A DNA stretch of 19,664 bases from CAZUZS01 sp964624795 (GCA_964624795.1 CAZUZS010000078.1:1-19664), one strand, 5' to 3'; positions 1 through 9,400 are shown, counted from the stretch's first letter. Numbers and translations are program-made. The notes: generated by a model from the sequence alone, not told the origin.

Positions 1-1802
1 CCACCGGCCTTCAGGCCGTAGATGTAAACGCCGCTGGCGACTTCCTGCCCCGCATCGTCCCGCCCGTCCCAGCGAATCAAGTATTCCCCAGCCACCTGTT
101 TTCGCCGGACCAGCGTTTTTACCTTCTGTCCTAAAATATTGTAAATCACCAATTCCACATGGCTGACAGCCGAGAGCTGATAGCTAATCGCTGTCATTGA
201 ATTAAACGGATTTGGATAATTGGGCAAAAGCGCAAACGTTCCCGCGACCTGGCGGGATGGGTCAGACGTCCCTACCAGGGGACTTACACCCACGGTAACC
301 GGGACCACGCCGGTAGGGAAATATGGATTATTAGTATCAACTATAATTTTTGCCGAATGGAGAGTGTCGTTTCCCGCTCCGGCGAAACCGAAAATTTTTA
401 TTTCAACGCTGTCCGCTGTCCATGGCATCACTGAACCGGAATTATGAGACATGCGCAGCCAGTTGTGCGGCGCCATTCCCAGCGAATACCCCACCACAAA
501 ATCGTGGCCGTCCCCGGGCTGGAAGTTGCTGGACTGCAAGCCCAGGAAAGTAACCTGGCTATCAATGACCGCGACCGCGGCACCTGCCGGCTGGTCGTTT
601 TGGGAGGGATCGCCATTCATCTCGAATCCCACGAAACTCACGCCGGTCATCACACCGCTGTTTGCACTGAGCTGAACCGCGGTGCAATTGGGCCCTTCCG
701 GCGGTCCGTCGGCAATCCAAAACCAGACAAAGGGCCCGCCGGGTGACCACTGATCCCATGCCAATCCGCCGATAGAAGCGCCGGTGTACGGAAACTGGTT
801 TAACAAAATGCCGGAATGGTCCAGGACATAAATGGTCTGCCAGGTATCGCAAACCCAGAAATCGCCAGTGGCGGGATTGGCGGTAGCTGCCCTGATATTG
901 GAAACCGGGGTGGTAATATTGGTCCCGGTGGCCAGGCCGGAAATCGGATCGATTTCGATAAGCAAATTTCCGATTGCGCCATACAACATCGAGCCGTTGA
1001 AAACCAGGTCGACAAATCCCTGCGGGTGGGTGACCGGCTGCTGGTAGCTGCTGAGGAAATTCCATCCCCGGTCAAATCTGTAGAGGAATGCGCCGACACC
1101 GGGCCCGGCACCGGCGATCCAGATATTCTCCCCGTCAAAAGCAACTCCCCGCACCTCCGTGGGATTTCCAGGCGCCAGGGCGGTGATGTCCCTGGTGAAC
1201 AGGGTGTCGCCCAAGCCGGACGGCAAATACTCGATGGCAGCCTGCCAATCGCATACGTTTGCGGAATTGTTTGTTATCCGGAGATCAACTGACACCGAAT
1301 CACCTTCCGGAACGGTAACTTGAATCGAATCCGGCGACAGCCAGGGATCAATGATTGGCGGCTCCCACCCCCAGCCCTGCAAATGTACCATCAGTGTGTC
1401 CCGGAGCGGATCGTTGCTGAGAATCAGAAGTTCCCCGGTTTCGTGTGTGGGAGTTACGGGCAGGAATGACACTGGCAGCGCAAAGCTGTCTGCGGGTGCA
1501 ATTCGCAAGTGACTTGTATCTGCAAGAAAAAAGAAGTTTGTGGTTTGAATAGCTGTGATAATCAGGGTATCCGACCCGAGATTTTGAACTGTCAAATTGC
1601 TCGTTACAATGTAGCCGGTGAGAGTTGTGTCGAAATTGAGAGTATCAGGTGCAACATGAATTTGTGGAGCGGGACAGGCAATGATTGCATTTCCTGCTGT
1701 CCATTTGAGGTATTGATTAGCAGGATTTGGCAGTTGCGGCTGCGCGGTTACCATTGACTTCAAAATAAAAGAAATCATAAAGAGGAGAAAATAATGTTTC
1801 AT
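1..1802 (-). CDS. Secreted ASH/choice-of-anchor-D and propeller-like protein with type IX sorting domain (3' end cut)
   Basis: A minus-strand frame is open from the ATG at 1802 to the left edge, giving 600 codons with no stop; the stop lies outside the window. The start has a good ribosome site (GGAGG about 8 nt upstream) and gives a signal peptide (MKHYFLLF..., likely cleavage after Ala20). Residues about 48-146 resemble an ASPM-SPD2-Hydin/choice-of-anchor-D Ig-like domain (pattern NFDTTLTG ... VQNLGSDTL ... SNDPLRDTL). About 150-200 looks like a second beta-sandwich. About 205-455 has propeller-like repeats (GVAFDGENIWIAG, ATGDFWVCD, GLAWDQ). The sorting domain has NYPNPFN at 528-534 and reaches ASGVYIYGLKAGG; perhaps 10-15 residues are missing. 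It starts 33 bp after the stop of the BNR-like gene on the same strand, so co-transcription is likely. It is probably a surface or extracellular binding protein; no catalytic motif was recognised. Confidence 0.88.
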   Translation of the reverse strand, partial: MKHYFLLFMISFILKSMVTAQPQLPNPANQYLKWTAGNAIIACPAPQIHVAPDTLNFDTTLTGYIVTSNLTVQNLGSDTLIITAIQTTNFFFLADTSHLRIAPADSFALPVSFLPVTPTHETGELLILSNDPLRDTLMVHLQGWGWEPPIIDPWLSPDSIQVTVPEGDSVSVDLRITNNSANVCDWQAAIEYLPSGLGDTLFTRDITALAPGNPTEVRGVAFDGENIWIAGAGPGVGAFLYRFDRGWNFLSSYQQPVTHPQGFVDLVFNGSMLYGAIGNLLIEIDPISGLATGTNITTPVSNIRAATANPATGDFWVCDTWQTIYVLDHSGILLNQFPYTGASIGGLAWDQWSPGGPFVWFWIADGPPEGPNCTAVQLSANSGVMTGVSFVGFEMNGDPSQNDQPAGAAVAVIDSQVTFLGLQSSNFQPGDGHDFVVGYSLGMAPHNWLRMSHNSGSVMPWTADSVEIKIFGFAGAGNDTLHSAKIIVDTNNPYFPTGVVPVTVGVSPLVGTSDPSRQVAGTFALLPNYPNPFNSMTAISYQLSAVSHVELVIYNILGQKVKTLVRRKQVAGEYLIRWDGRDDAGQEVASGVYIYGLKAG

Positions 1803-1835
1803 TCTGATTTCCTCCGGGCAAGTTCGTTTATGATG

Positions 1836-3587
1836 TTAACGGATAAGCAGCATCTTTTTGCTTTCCACGAATGAGCCGGCCTGGAGACGGTAGATGTAAA
1901 CGCCGCTGGCCACCGGCTGCCCGACACTATTCCGCCCGTTCCACTTCACCCGGTATTCGCCGGCGGCTTTCTTTTTATTCACGAGTGTTGCAATTTCCCG
2001 CCCCATAATATCATAAATTTTGATTGAAATCCGGCTATTGACTGACAGCCGATAGCTGATGGCTGTCTCCGGATTAAACGGGTTGGGGTAGTTTTGCTCA
2101 AGCCGGAAACCTGCGGCTTGCGAAGGCGGTTTTGGGCCGTCGATCTTAACAATATTGGAAAGCGGCTCGATGCGGTTTCCCTGCCAGGTACTCATATAAT
2201 CCAACGAGTAGAGCAGCGTGTCGATCACAGCTCCGTTGTATTTTTGGACTTTCGCGGATAGGATGACCGTATTCCCAAGCCGGGCCAACGATGGTTGCGA
2301 TGCGTTTGTCAAGCGCAATATTTCCGAGAAACTGTAGGCCGTCTCGCTGGCATCCTGGTACAGCACAACATCTCCCTGACTGGACACGGCGGCGATCATT
2401 TCATCGTTTTGGCCGTTAACCAGGCTGCCGGCCCCGGAAATTTCGGGTGAGGTGATGGACTGATTTCCAAAGAACAAGCCAAAAGACCGGTCCCAGTAAT
2501 CGTAGGTGGCGAAGCGTGGGCCGTTCTGGTCCGGCATTCGCTGTGTGAACAAGAAATGGATGCCATCGTCGCCCACGTTATATGCATGGGCCAGCAGATG
2601 ATTGCCAACCGGGTTTGAAATATCATCGTACCAGGTGCGGCCCATCTCTTGGTGTGTGCCGGCCCTGGTAAGTGGTACGGCATGCTTTACGTCGTCATAA
2701 TACCAGATGCACTCTGAGGGATCATTTCCGCCGGCAAAAATTGAGATACCGGGATTGGTGTCACGCAGATACATGATGTCAAGGACCAGAGAATCTCCAG
2801 TTGAATTCCACAGAACGTCCCGGGCGATATCAGGATAAAGATCTGACTCGTTGGGCGTCCCGGCCACAAAGAATGGTTCGCCCCAGATGTGATCACCATC
2901 CGGCGACCAATTACCATAAATATCGGTCATAAAAATCTCAAAACCGCCCTGCCCGATTCTTGTTCGGATGCCGCCAGCACCGTCATCCTCCCACTGCTGC
3001 CAGATAACAATTAAAGCTCCGTAGGGATCGACAGCAAGTTTGGGGAAAGCATTTCCAATCCCGTTGCCGGGCCGATAGTCCATCAGTGCCGCAATCACCG
3101 CCATGTCTTCCGGACGGCCAACCTCGGTTGTCGTCAATTCAGTAAACCGCCGGTCATTTCTGTTCCAGTACACGATCGGAAAAATATAGCGGTTTTGGCT
3201 GCTGTCGTAACCAAAGCCATTAAACACTATGTGAAAATTGCCGTCTTGGCTGTAAGCGTTGTCGAATTGATCGGTTGTGAAATAAAAGCTGCTGTCTGGC
3301 AAAAAAGCCCGACTTTGGTAAATGATCTCCGTGGTCCAGGTCGCTCCCCAGTCGGTAGAGGTGGTAAAATAATAGCCGGGCGCATAACCGGAATCGTTCT
3401 CCGAGAGTTGGAAGACGAAGGAAACCTCACTTGGATTCACCGGATTAATTTGCGGCGAAATTGACGAGATTCCGATGGCTCCGGCAGATAGGCGATTGGC
3501 GTTGTGAGGATTGCCAGAATAGAGCGGTGAATTCAAAAACAAAAATGACAAGATCAAAATTAAAAGGCTAAAATTGTCTTTGAGCAT
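1836..3587 (-). CDS. Secreted BNR/sialidase-like repeat protein with type IX sorting domain
   Basis: This is a 583-aa protein. Its start is supported by GGAGGAG about 7 nt upstream and by a hydrophobic signal peptide (MLKDNFSLLILILSFLFL..., cleavage near residue 24-25). Residues 77-84 (STDWGATW) match the Asp-box pattern of BNR/sialidase-like propellers. The region to about 480 has the spacing of a six-bladed propeller (DPYGALIVIWQQW, DGIHFLFTQ). The catalytic Arg triad and Asp/Tyr/Glu set of true sialidases were not identified, so a sialidase reaction is not claimed. The sorting domain spans about 491-583, with NYPNPFN at 499, GREIATLV, ASGVYIYRL and a terminal KMLLIR. It is the middle gene of a probable three-gene minus-strand set, 39 bp after the mini-protein gene and 33 bp before the partial gene. 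Secretion across the outer membrane is inferred from the sorting domain. Confidence 0.9.
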   Translation of the reverse strand: MLKDNFSLLILILSFLFLNSPLYSGNPHNANRLSAGAIGISSISPQINPVNPSEVSFVFQLSENDSGYAPGYYFTTSTDWGATWTTEIIYQSRAFLPDSSFYFTTDQFDNAYSQDGNFHIVFNGFGYDSSQNRYIFPIVYWNRNDRRFTELTTTEVGRPEDMAVIAALMDYRPGNGIGNAFPKLAVDPYGALIVIWQQWEDDGAGGIRTRIGQGGFEIFMTDIYGNWSPDGDHIWGEPFFVAGTPNESDLYPDIARDVLWNSTGDSLVLDIMYLRDTNPGISIFAGGNDPSECIWYYDDVKHAVPLTRAGTHQEMGRTWYDDISNPVGNHLLAHAYNVGDDGIHFLFTQRMPDQNGPRFATYDYWDRSFGLFFGNQSITSPEISGAGSLVNGQNDEMIAAVSSQGDVVLYQDASETAYSFSEILRLTNASQPSLARLGNTVILSAKVQKYNGAVIDTLLYSLDYMSTWQGNRIEPLSNIVKIDGPKPPSQAAGFRLEQNYPNPFNPETAISYRLSVNSRISIKIYDIMGREIATLVNKKKAAGEYRVKWNGRNSVGQPVASGVYIYRLQAGSFVESKKMLLIR

Positions 3588-3626
3588 GTCTTTCTCCTCC
3601 TTATAAATTGACGAGCAAGAAAATCA

Positions 3627-4073
3627 TTACCGAACCAGCAACATTTTTCGGCTTTGCACAAAATTGCCCGCTTTAAGACGGTAAATGTAAATGCCGCTGG
3701 CGACTGGCTGCCCGGCATCGTTGCGCCCGTCCCAGAGAATTTCATATTCGCACGTGGGCTTCTGTCCAGGTTGCTGTTCCGGCACTGCAAAATGAATTTC
3801 CCTGCCGGAATGCACCGTTGTCCGGCTGGTGACATTATTGACGAAATAGTCATAACGGGAGCGGCCCAATTCTTGCCGACCAATATTCTCCATCGCCGAA
3901 GTTAGCCCGATTCGTTCTGCACCGTGGGAATTCCTCAAATTTTCCGAGCTCTGCTGAAAATTAATCCTCTTAAAACAATATGATTCCAGTTGTTGCGCGG
4001 CAAACATGGTGGATATAGTCAGCAGCAATGTGAGCGAAATTGCTACCAGCAAATGAGAAGAATGCATGCGCAT
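3627..4073 (-). CDS. Mini secreted protein: signal peptide plus C-terminal half of a type IX sorting domain
   Basis: The chosen start is the ATG at 4073, which has GGAG about 7 nt upstream and gives 148 aa. A TTG 8 codons further upstream lacks this support. Residues 1-26 form a clear signal peptide (core VAISLTLLLTIS, ending MFAA). Residues about 27-107 match nothing I recognise. Residues 108-148 (CEYEILWDGRN ... ASGIYIYRL ... KMLLVR) are a near-canonical end of the Por-secretion/FlgD-Ig-like domain. The NYPNPFN strand and the first half of that domain are missing, and no remnant of the Asn-Pro-rich DNA is visible nearby, so a simple frameshift does not explain the gap. It may be a decayed remnant of a larger cargo gene joined to its own 3' end by deletion, or a functional short protein. 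It is the first gene of the minus-strand set and lies 39 bp before the BNR-like gene. Confidence 0.65.
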   Translation of the reverse strand: MRMHSSHLLVAISLTLLLTISTMFAAQQLESYCFKRINFQQSSENLRNSHGAERIGLTSAMENIGRQELGRSRYDYFVNNVTSRTTVHSGREIHFAVPEQQPGQKPTCEYEILWDGRNDAGQPVASGIYIYRLKAGNFVQSRKMLLVR

Positions 4074-4339
4074 GATTTCTCCTTTGCTCTTAATCAATCA
4101 AAAAATAGTTATAGCGGTCTGAAGAGCAGAAATTCTTGTATTAAATCTATCTCACTTCGACAAATAGATAATAACCAATTTTGTGATTTTTTTCAAGAGT
4201 TTTTTCTAAGGAATAAAAAATCTAGCGAAATCGTCGAGAGGATTCGGCTTATTTGGGAAGGAATAAAACCCGGAACAAAAAAATTGCGGCCGTTTTGTTG
4301 TGATTTTATAAATTTTTGGTTAGGCGCATCTTTCTGAAA

Positions 4340-5230
4340 TCAGCGCAGAAAAAGAATAGCTACACCCAATACAGTGATAATCGCACCAACCACCGCACGC
4401 CAGCTCACATGCTCCTTCTCGATGAATACTACGAAGGGGAGCATCATGACCGGCACAGTTGCCATCAGTGTTGCGGCTACGCCGGTATTGGTGTATTTAA
4501 TGGAAACAAGGGAGAGCGTAACGCCCAGGAATGGCCCCACAACAACGCCAGCTAACATTAGTTTCAGGGCTGTTCTGTCGTTGGCAAAAAGTTTTTTGGG
4601 TGCTTTTACCCTTCCAACCAGAAGTGATAACGGCCAGAGGATAATGGTCGCGCTGAGCATTCTCACCAGTGTGGCCAGGATTGGGTGCATCTCGGGCACC
4701 AGGCCTTTTTTGGCAAGAATGAGACCTACTGCCTGTCCGGCTGAAGCCAAAAATCCCAACATTAATCCTTTAAAAGAGATCCGCCTTTTCACGCCGGAAG
4801 GATCAGGTATCTGCTCTGCGACAACCCAGATGATACCCGAGACCGTAACGACGATTCCTGCGATTCCGGTGGGGCTTATCATTTCCCCCAGGAAAAGGTA
4901 GGCCAAAAAGGCAGTCATGGGCGGCACCAGCGCCAGCAAGACCATGCTCAGCCGGGCGCCAATCAGAACCATCGCCTGGAAAAGGAATGTGTCGCCAATA
5001 GCCAGGCCAATCACTCCGCTGATCGCCAGCCACCATACCGCGGAAACCGGAATGTGAACATCACCCCACAACGCAAAATAGGTGATGGCAAGAAGCAAAA
5101 CGGCTATCGGGAGGCGATAGAGATTTACCTGCAGCGCTCCGATACGCCGGCTGGCAGCGGTAAAAACAATGGATGTCAGCGACCAGCAGATGGCGGTGGC
5201 CAGCGCCGCGATTTCTCCAAAATAGGGCAT
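4340..5230 (-). CDS. EamA/DMT-superfamily permease (10 membrane segments)
   Basis: This is a 296-aa integral inner-membrane protein. The ATG at 5230 is chosen because AGGA lies 7 nt upstream; a TTG two codons earlier sits too close to that site. The sequence shows two tandem EamA halves (about residues 3-137 and 149-296), each with five hydrophobic segments, for example AALATAICWSLTSIVF, VNLYRLPIAVLLLAITYF and LSMVLLALVPPMTAFLAYL with LGE in the first half, and GVVVGPFLGVTLSLVSIKY, VPVMMLPFVVFIEKE and VVGAIITVLGVAILFL in the second. The length fits the family. Members export or import small metabolites or amino acids; the substrate cannot be read from the sequence. It lies on the same strand as the nuclease-like gene but 180 bp downstream of it, so it probably has its own promoter. 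Confidence 0.92.
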   Translation of the reverse strand: MPYFGEIAALATAICWSLTSIVFTAASRRIGALQVNLYRLPIAVLLLAITYFALWGDVHIPVSAVWWLAISGVIGLAIGDTFLFQAMVLIGARLSMVLLALVPPMTAFLAYLFLGEMISPTGIAGIVVTVSGIIWVVAEQIPDPSGVKRRISFKGLMLGFLASAGQAVGLILAKKGLVPEMHPILATLVRMLSATIILWPLSLLVGRVKAPKKLFANDRTALKLMLAGVVVGPFLGVTLSLVSIKYTNTGVAATLMATVPVMMLPFVVFIEKEHVSWRAVVGAIITVLGVAILFLR

Positions 5231-5373
5231 TCTCAAATCCTTCCCCGAAAAGAAAATAAATTTGAGAAAATCTTCCGACTCAATGCCAGATATTTTTTAA
5301 AAAGGTGAGAGATTTACAGGCGTGCAGAGTATGATCAGTCCCGTCATCTATAGTAGGGGGGTAATTAGCATTG

Positions 5374-5385
5374 CAGATCGATCTG
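5374..5385. repeat. 12-bp perfect palindrome between nuclease and permease genes
   Basis: CAGATCGATCTG reads the same on both strands. On the plus strand it is followed directly by TTTTT. It lies 26 bp beyond the nuclease stop and 144 bp before the permease start. It could be a regulatory dyad or a weak terminator-like element. A 12-bp palindrome can also occur by chance, so this is reported only as structure. Confidence 0.4.
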
Positions 5386-5410
5386 TTTTTACTAAAAGAT
5401 TAATTATTAC

Positions 5411-5764
5411 TCAATATTGCTGGTAAACAGCGTAACCTTCCTTTACCAACAAATCATTGACATTTACCCATTCATCGTTTTGCTTCAGCCAGATTTCCGC
5501 CAGGTATCTGCCATATTTCCCCTGCCGGTCCTTTATTGTCTGAAGGATGACCTCCTTTTCCAACACCAAACCCCGCAGAAAATCCCGGGATAATAAACCG
5601 GCTTTTTTTTGATCTCCTCTCAGTTCCGGTGCATTGATTCTGGCCAGGCGAATTTTTTCGTTGTGCACCCACATTTTAAGACCGAGATCGATATCGACGC
5701 GCACCGTGTCCCCATCATAAACCGAAATGATTTTCGCCCGGTAGTAATACAGATTGTCATCCAT
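5411..5764 (-). CDS. Staphylococcal nuclease-fold (thermonuclease family) protein
   Basis: This is a 117-aa protein with no signal peptide or membrane segment, so it is probably cytoplasmic. The start has GAGG about 8 nt upstream. The SNase signature is complete: DGDT at 17-20, an Arg-Leu run leading to INAPE (Arg39, Asn44, Glu47), and KYGRYLAEI with Arg86. By alignment to Staphylococcus nuclease, Arg39, Glu47 and Arg86 correspond to Arg35, Glu43 and Arg87, and the metal-binding Asp at the start is present. The position of Asp40 is Asn here, as in many INAPE-type relatives. The C-terminal part (VNDLLVKEGYAVY) matches the usual helix. It is shorter than secreted thermonucleases and resembles the compact bacterial/phage type. 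The likely activity is Ca2+-dependent cleavage of DNA or RNA. Its role here is unknown. Confidence 0.93.
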   Translation of the reverse strand: MDDNLYYYRAKIISVYDGDTVRVDIDLGLKMWVHNEKIRLARINAPELRGDQKKAGLLSRDFLRGLVLEKEVILQTIKDRQGKYGRYLAEIWLKQNDEWVNVNDLLVKEGYAVYQQY

Positions 5765-6470
5765 AGCAGAATCCTCATTTGTTTCGGTATTTATTTTAAA
5801 CTGAATTTACTACTCAATATCCAAATATCCACAGGAAATCGACCTGAAAAAGATGCTTTTTTTCCAGCCGCTGTAATATTGTGTGGAAATTCATATTGTT
5901 AAATTTCAGGAAGTGTTTTGGCAGATGCATTTTCCCATGTTTTTTCTTGATAGTTTAAGGTTCAAATTGTAAATTGTAATCAATTGTGAATATGGTAATG
6001 AAGGCTCCGGTTGCGAAAAGAATAGAGGAAGAAATAAACCGCTTTATTTCTTTCCGATTTTTCAAAATTGTTTGTCTCCCTTTTTTAGAAGAGGTGAAGG
6101 GAATTTTTACAGTATTTCATTTGTCGTCCTTAATATTATTAAACGATTATTTGGGCACTAAAATTTACAGATAAAATAAACCTAATCTGAGGGACAATGA
6201 TCCCTGTCGCAGCTAATGAACTTCGGATCTATTTTGCAGAATTGGAAAGAAGTGCCTTGACCACCCCAATATGGCTCCTGGCATTTCATCAGATTTGGTC
6301 GGGTTTGGAACCAGATGCTCGTGCGATACTGCATATTCATGGCTTTTATTTAGGGGACATACCTAATCAGGATGGCCCCGGTTCTTTCAGGTATTGCAAA
6401 ATGATATTATCGGAACTTCGAATAAAATCGGGTTGAAATGAATTCCCATAATAAGCAAAAGGCGAAGAAC
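5765..6470. other. AT-rich intergenic region before the SBBP propeller gene
   Basis: This 706-bp stretch lies between the divergently transcribed nuclease-like and propeller genes. It must hold promoters for both, though neither is assigned with confidence. A weak plus-strand candidate is TTGATA at 5947-5952 with TAAATT at 5970-5975 (17-bp spacer). Short frames at 5986-6174 and 6197-6436 have no convincing ribosome site or recognisable protein, and I treat them as non-coding. No tRNA or structured RNA was recognised. Confidence 0.6.
5966..5989. repeat. Triplet of ATTGTRA short repeats
   Basis: ATTGTAA at 5966-5972 is followed immediately by ATTGTAA at 5973-5979, and then by ATTGTGA at 5983-5989 after a 3-bp gap. 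The repeats overlap the candidate -10 element (5970-5975) of a weak promoter facing the propeller gene. They could be a small regulator-binding array, but the AT-rich setting makes chance plausible. Confidence 0.35.
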
Positions 6471-9400
6471 ATGAAACATCTCTTCACAATCGTCATTTTG
6501 ATCTTTTTGTTTTTTACATTGGTGAAGGCACAATCGGGCCGGATTAACAGCGATGGAAAGGATTCTCTTCAATCACAAAAATTTCTAAAGGAAGGGGCCA
6601 GCTTAAAAAGCGGTTGGGTTCAATATGATTCCGGGAATGGCAGGCCTTTAGGTGAAAGCAAAAGCCAGTCGCATTTGAGAGAGCCTTTAGATCTTTTAAA
6701 AAGCGAGTTTTTCACACAAAGCTTACCGCCTGGTAAACTTCCAAACAGACACGATCTTTTTCCCGGTCACCATCCCTCGCCATTGAATGGGAATTGGAGC
6801 GGTTTTTTAAACAGCAATTCCATATTGAAAGGCGCAAGCGATTTTACGGATGGAGCCCATCGCACCTGGGAGCGTCATTACATGTCGGGACTTGCACCCG
6901 GTTATGATGTTGCCACCGACATGGCAATGGACAACGCAGGCAGCATTTTTGTGACCGGCTATAGCACAAGTGCTACAGGAATTGTGGATTATCTTACCAT
7001 AAAATATGATGCTTTCGGTGCCAAACTATGGTCATCCCGGTACGATGGCGATGGTGATGATTTCGCCACAGCAATTGAAACTGACTGGCAGGGGAATGTA
7101 TATGTCACAGGTTACAGTTTGAATTCGTGGGCAGGCTATGATTACCTCACGCTAAAATATGATTCGCATGGAAATGAGCTGTGGTCTGCGCGCTATAATT
7201 CTCCGGGAAATGGCGAGGACTATGCCACTGCTTTGGGAGTGGATGCCAGGGGTAATGTGTATGTCACAGGCTACAGTTTTGGATCGGAAATTTATTGCGA
7301 TTATGTCACTGTGAAATATAGCGCGTCAGGAGTGCAGCAGTGGGCGGCAATTTATGATGGCCCCGAGAACGGGGATGATTATGCAACGGCGCTTATTGTG
7401 GCTGGCGACAATGTTTACGTGACCGGCGCCACGTACGACAGAGATGAGGGCTGTGATTATGCAACGATAAAATACAGTTCATCAGGCTCTATGCAGTGGC
7501 TCGCGTATTACAATGGTCCGGCTTGGTGGAGAGATTATGCCAGGGCGTTGGCAGTCGATGACATGGGGAATATTTATGTAACCGGTGAAAGCACCGGAGA
7601 TCATGGTTCGTTTGCCTACGCCACCGTAAAATACGATTCAACCGGTCGGGAACGATGGATTGCGCGTTATAGTGGCTTCGAATACGGAGATGACTATGCA
7701 ACTGCTATCGCCGTGGATAACATGGGCAAGGTTTATGTAACCGGACGTAGCTGGCGTGGGTCGAACAAGGATGATTTTGCCACAATTATGTACGATTCGA
7801 GCGGCGTGGAGCAATGGGCTGCGTGGTACAATGGGCCGGAAAGCCTCGATGATGGGGCAGTCTCCATTTCATCCGATAATGCGGGAAATGTTTATATAAC
7901 CGGGTATAGCTGGGGTTCGGGGACGCGGTACGATTATGCAACAATCAAGTACAATTCATTGGGAGAGGAACAGTGGATTTCTCGCTATGCCGGACCGGGG
8001 AACGATGATTTGCCGGATGCGCTTGTGGTGGACTCCCTGGGTAGCGTATATGTTGCTGGCTATACGGTCAAATCTGAAATGTCCTGCGATTATGCTACAG
8101 TGAAGTACGATTCCTTGGGTGCCGAACAATGGGTTTCATTCTATAACGGACCAGGAGGCGGATCGGATTACGCCAGCTCCATGGCTGTCGATAAGGCCGG
8201 CAATGTCTGGGTAGGCGGCTATAGTCTGAATTTCTTATTTGGTAATGATTATGCCATAGTGAAATATAATACCACCGGCCAGGAGCAATGGACGGCGCGC
8301 TACAATGGTCCGGGAAATGGCGACGATCGGGTGAATTCTCTGGTTGCGGACAGTTTGGGCAATGTGTATGTAACCGGCAGAAGCGAAGGCCTCGGAACAG
8401 GATATGATTATGCCACTATGAAATTCAATTCACTTGGAGAGGAACAATGGATTACCAGGTACAACGGCCCCGCAAACTTTGACGATCAGGCAACGGCGAT
8501 AGCGGTTGACTATATGGGAAACGTCTATGTCACCGGATACAGTTACGGCACCACCAGCGCTTATGATTATGTTACGATCAAATATGATGTATCCGGTGTG
8601 GAACAGTGGATCGCCCGTTATGAGGGCCCGGGAATTGGTGAAGACTGGGCCTATGCAATTGCGCTGGATAATGAGGGAAACGTTTATGTAACCGGGGAAA
8701 GTCGGGGTATGGAATCTCATTATGACTATGCCACGGTGAAATACAGTCCGTCAGGGGAACAGGAGTGGGTGGCGCGCTACAATGGTCCGGGAAATGGCGA
8801 TGATGTGGCTAAAGCACTGGCTCTGGATCGCTGCGGTAATATTTATGTAACAGGGAAAATCTGGAATGGAGTGAAAACGGACGATTTTGGAACGATTAAG
8901 TACAATTCTTCGGGCGTGGCACAGTGGACGGCCTGGTATAACACTTCAATTAATCGTGAAGACGAAGCGATTGCTGTAACTGCCGATGAAGCAGGCAATG
9001 TCTATGTAACAGGACAAAGCAGCGATCTGAATTATTCTGAATTTACGACCATAAAATACGATTCCTCAGGAACGATGCAATGGGCAGAGAGCTATTCCCG
9101 CCAGCCGAATAGTAAGAACAACAGTCCGATATCGCTGGCAGTAGATGATCTGAGCAATGTCTATGTGACTGGCTACACCAGGAATCCCGGGTATGCCACC
9201 GATATTGCAACCGTGAAATATGATCAATCGGGCACAGTTGAGTGGGTGGAGTGTTATAACTTCCGTGGAGATTACCAGGATTTTCCATGTGCCGTAAAAC
9301 TGGACCAGCGGGGAAATGTTTATGTCGCAGGTTTCAGTTCCAATCAGGCATGGAGTATTTTTACTACCATAAAATACCAGCAAACTCCTGCCGGAATAAC

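Noticed and set aside
562..1144. Minus-strand frames at 562-1065 and 800-1144
   Set aside because: They overlap the continuous 600-codon frame that has a signal peptide, ribosome site and sorting domain; they lack domains and are shadows.
3627..4073. Frameshift explanation for the missing first half of the sorting domain
   Set aside because: No NYPNPFN-like coding remnant was found in the other frames or adjacent DNA, so a simple frameshift does not restore a full domain.
5986..6174. 62-codon plus-strand frame
   Set aside because: Starts with GTG inside the ATTGTRA repeats, with no ribosome site and no recognisable protein.
6197..6436. 79-codon plus-strand frame just before the propeller gene
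   Set aside because: The ribosome site is poorly spaced (GAGGG 3 nt from the ATG), there is no recognisable domain, and it lies in an AT-rich promoter region. A real small gene cannot be fully excluded.
6930..9380. CRISPR-like or satellite array
   Set aside because: The repeats are about 150 bp, in frame, diverged and fully coding; they are protein repeats, not a CRISPR array.
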